Positions 5,528 through 5,690 of a DNA stretch of 5,690 nucleotides are shown in pieces. The stretch is from Gammaproteobacteria bacterium (GTDB lineage Bacteria; Pseudomonadota; Gammaproteobacteria; GCA-001735895). Position numbers and translations under genes: made by a program. The stretch covers positions 1-5,690 of the forward strand of contig QIJI01000288.1 in assembly GCA_003231795.1 (NCBI GenBank), read 5' to 3'. Numbering within the stretch: position 1 is the first letter of the stretch; each line of letters begins with the position of its first letter. The notes under the pieces are model-generated. The model worked only from the letters and a program-made list of their open reading frames with translations. It was not told the origin of the DNA and ran no database searches.

Positions 5528-5690
5528 ATGGGTTTTGGTGGAATTAGTATCTGGTCACTATTATTGATACTCGGCATAGTGATTTTGTTATTCGGTACAA
5601 AGAAACTGCGTAACGTAGGAGGAGATCTCGGCAGCGCGATCAAAAATTTCAAGAAATCTGTCAAAGACGAAGAAGTGGCTCAGGAAAGTG
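5528..5690 (+). CDS. tatA: Sec-independent translocase subunit TatA, 3' end missing
   Basis: TatA forms the variable-size, membrane-thinning part of the twin-arginine translocase, which exports folded proteins across the inner membrane with TatB and TatC. The 54 visible residues begin MGFGGISIWSLLLILGIVILLFGTKKL. They show a short periplasmic N-terminus, one transmembrane helix (about residues 7-22), the conserved FGTKKL hinge (22-27) and an amphipathic helix with DLGSAIKNFKKSVKDEE. The FGTKK hinge and the FKK segment favour TatA over TatB. The gene runs past the right edge, where tatB and tatC would be expected. It starts 8 nt after the hisE stop, so it is probably co-transcribed with the his genes. 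Confidence 0.95.
   Translation, partial: MGFGGISIWSLLLILGIVILLFGTKKLRNVGGDLGSAIKNFKKSVKDEEVAQES

Overview
The window looks like chromosomal DNA from a gammaproteobacterium. The TtcA, Pip, HisB, HisH, HisA, HisF, HisI, HisE and TatA proteins all match their proteobacterial families closely. HisI and HisE are separate genes, unlike the fused HisIE of enterics, and HisB is a lone dehydratase without the enteric phosphatase domain. A histidine cluster running into tatA is familiar from Pseudomonas-like and purple-sulfur-type gammaproteobacteria. I cannot name the genus from sequence alone.

Layout: (1) 1-606 is the 3' two thirds of ttcA (tRNA 2-thiocytidine synthesis), cut by the left edge. (2) 607-965 holds no credible protein gene but is full of signals. 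It contains a perfect 30-bp hairpin repeat of the 'PAFAGMT' type (633-662), a strong intrinsic terminator that works on the minus strand (701-733), a run of GGA motifs on the minus strand upstream of it, a -10-like hexamer (843-848), and an 18-bp dyad resembling the GacA/UvrY box (918-935). Together these suggest a small Csr/Rsm-type regulatory RNA of about 136 nt transcribed leftward (about 836 to 701). (3) 966-1910 is a proline iminopeptidase gene. (4) 1911-2054 is a short non-coding stretch that probably carries the his operon promoter and has two GGTCGAAT repeats 11 bp apart. (5) 2055-5519 is a compact operon hisB-hisH-hisA-hisF-hisI-hisE, with ATGA-type overlaps at hisH/hisA and hisI/hisE and an 8-nt overlap at hisF/hisI. 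(6) 5528-5690 is the start of tatA, whose ribosome binding site overlaps the hisE stop codon; it runs off the right edge.

The six his genes cover the middle of histidine synthesis. HisE and HisI hydrolyse and open the PR-ATP product, HisA isomerises it, HisH/HisF insert nitrogen and close the imidazole ring, and HisB dehydrates IGP. hisG, hisC, hisD and a histidinol-phosphatase gene are not here and must lie elsewhere. tatA begins the twin-arginine export genes and is probably co-transcribed with the his genes.

The protein genes are ordinary. The item most worth following up is the candidate Csr/Rsm small RNA between ttcA and pip.
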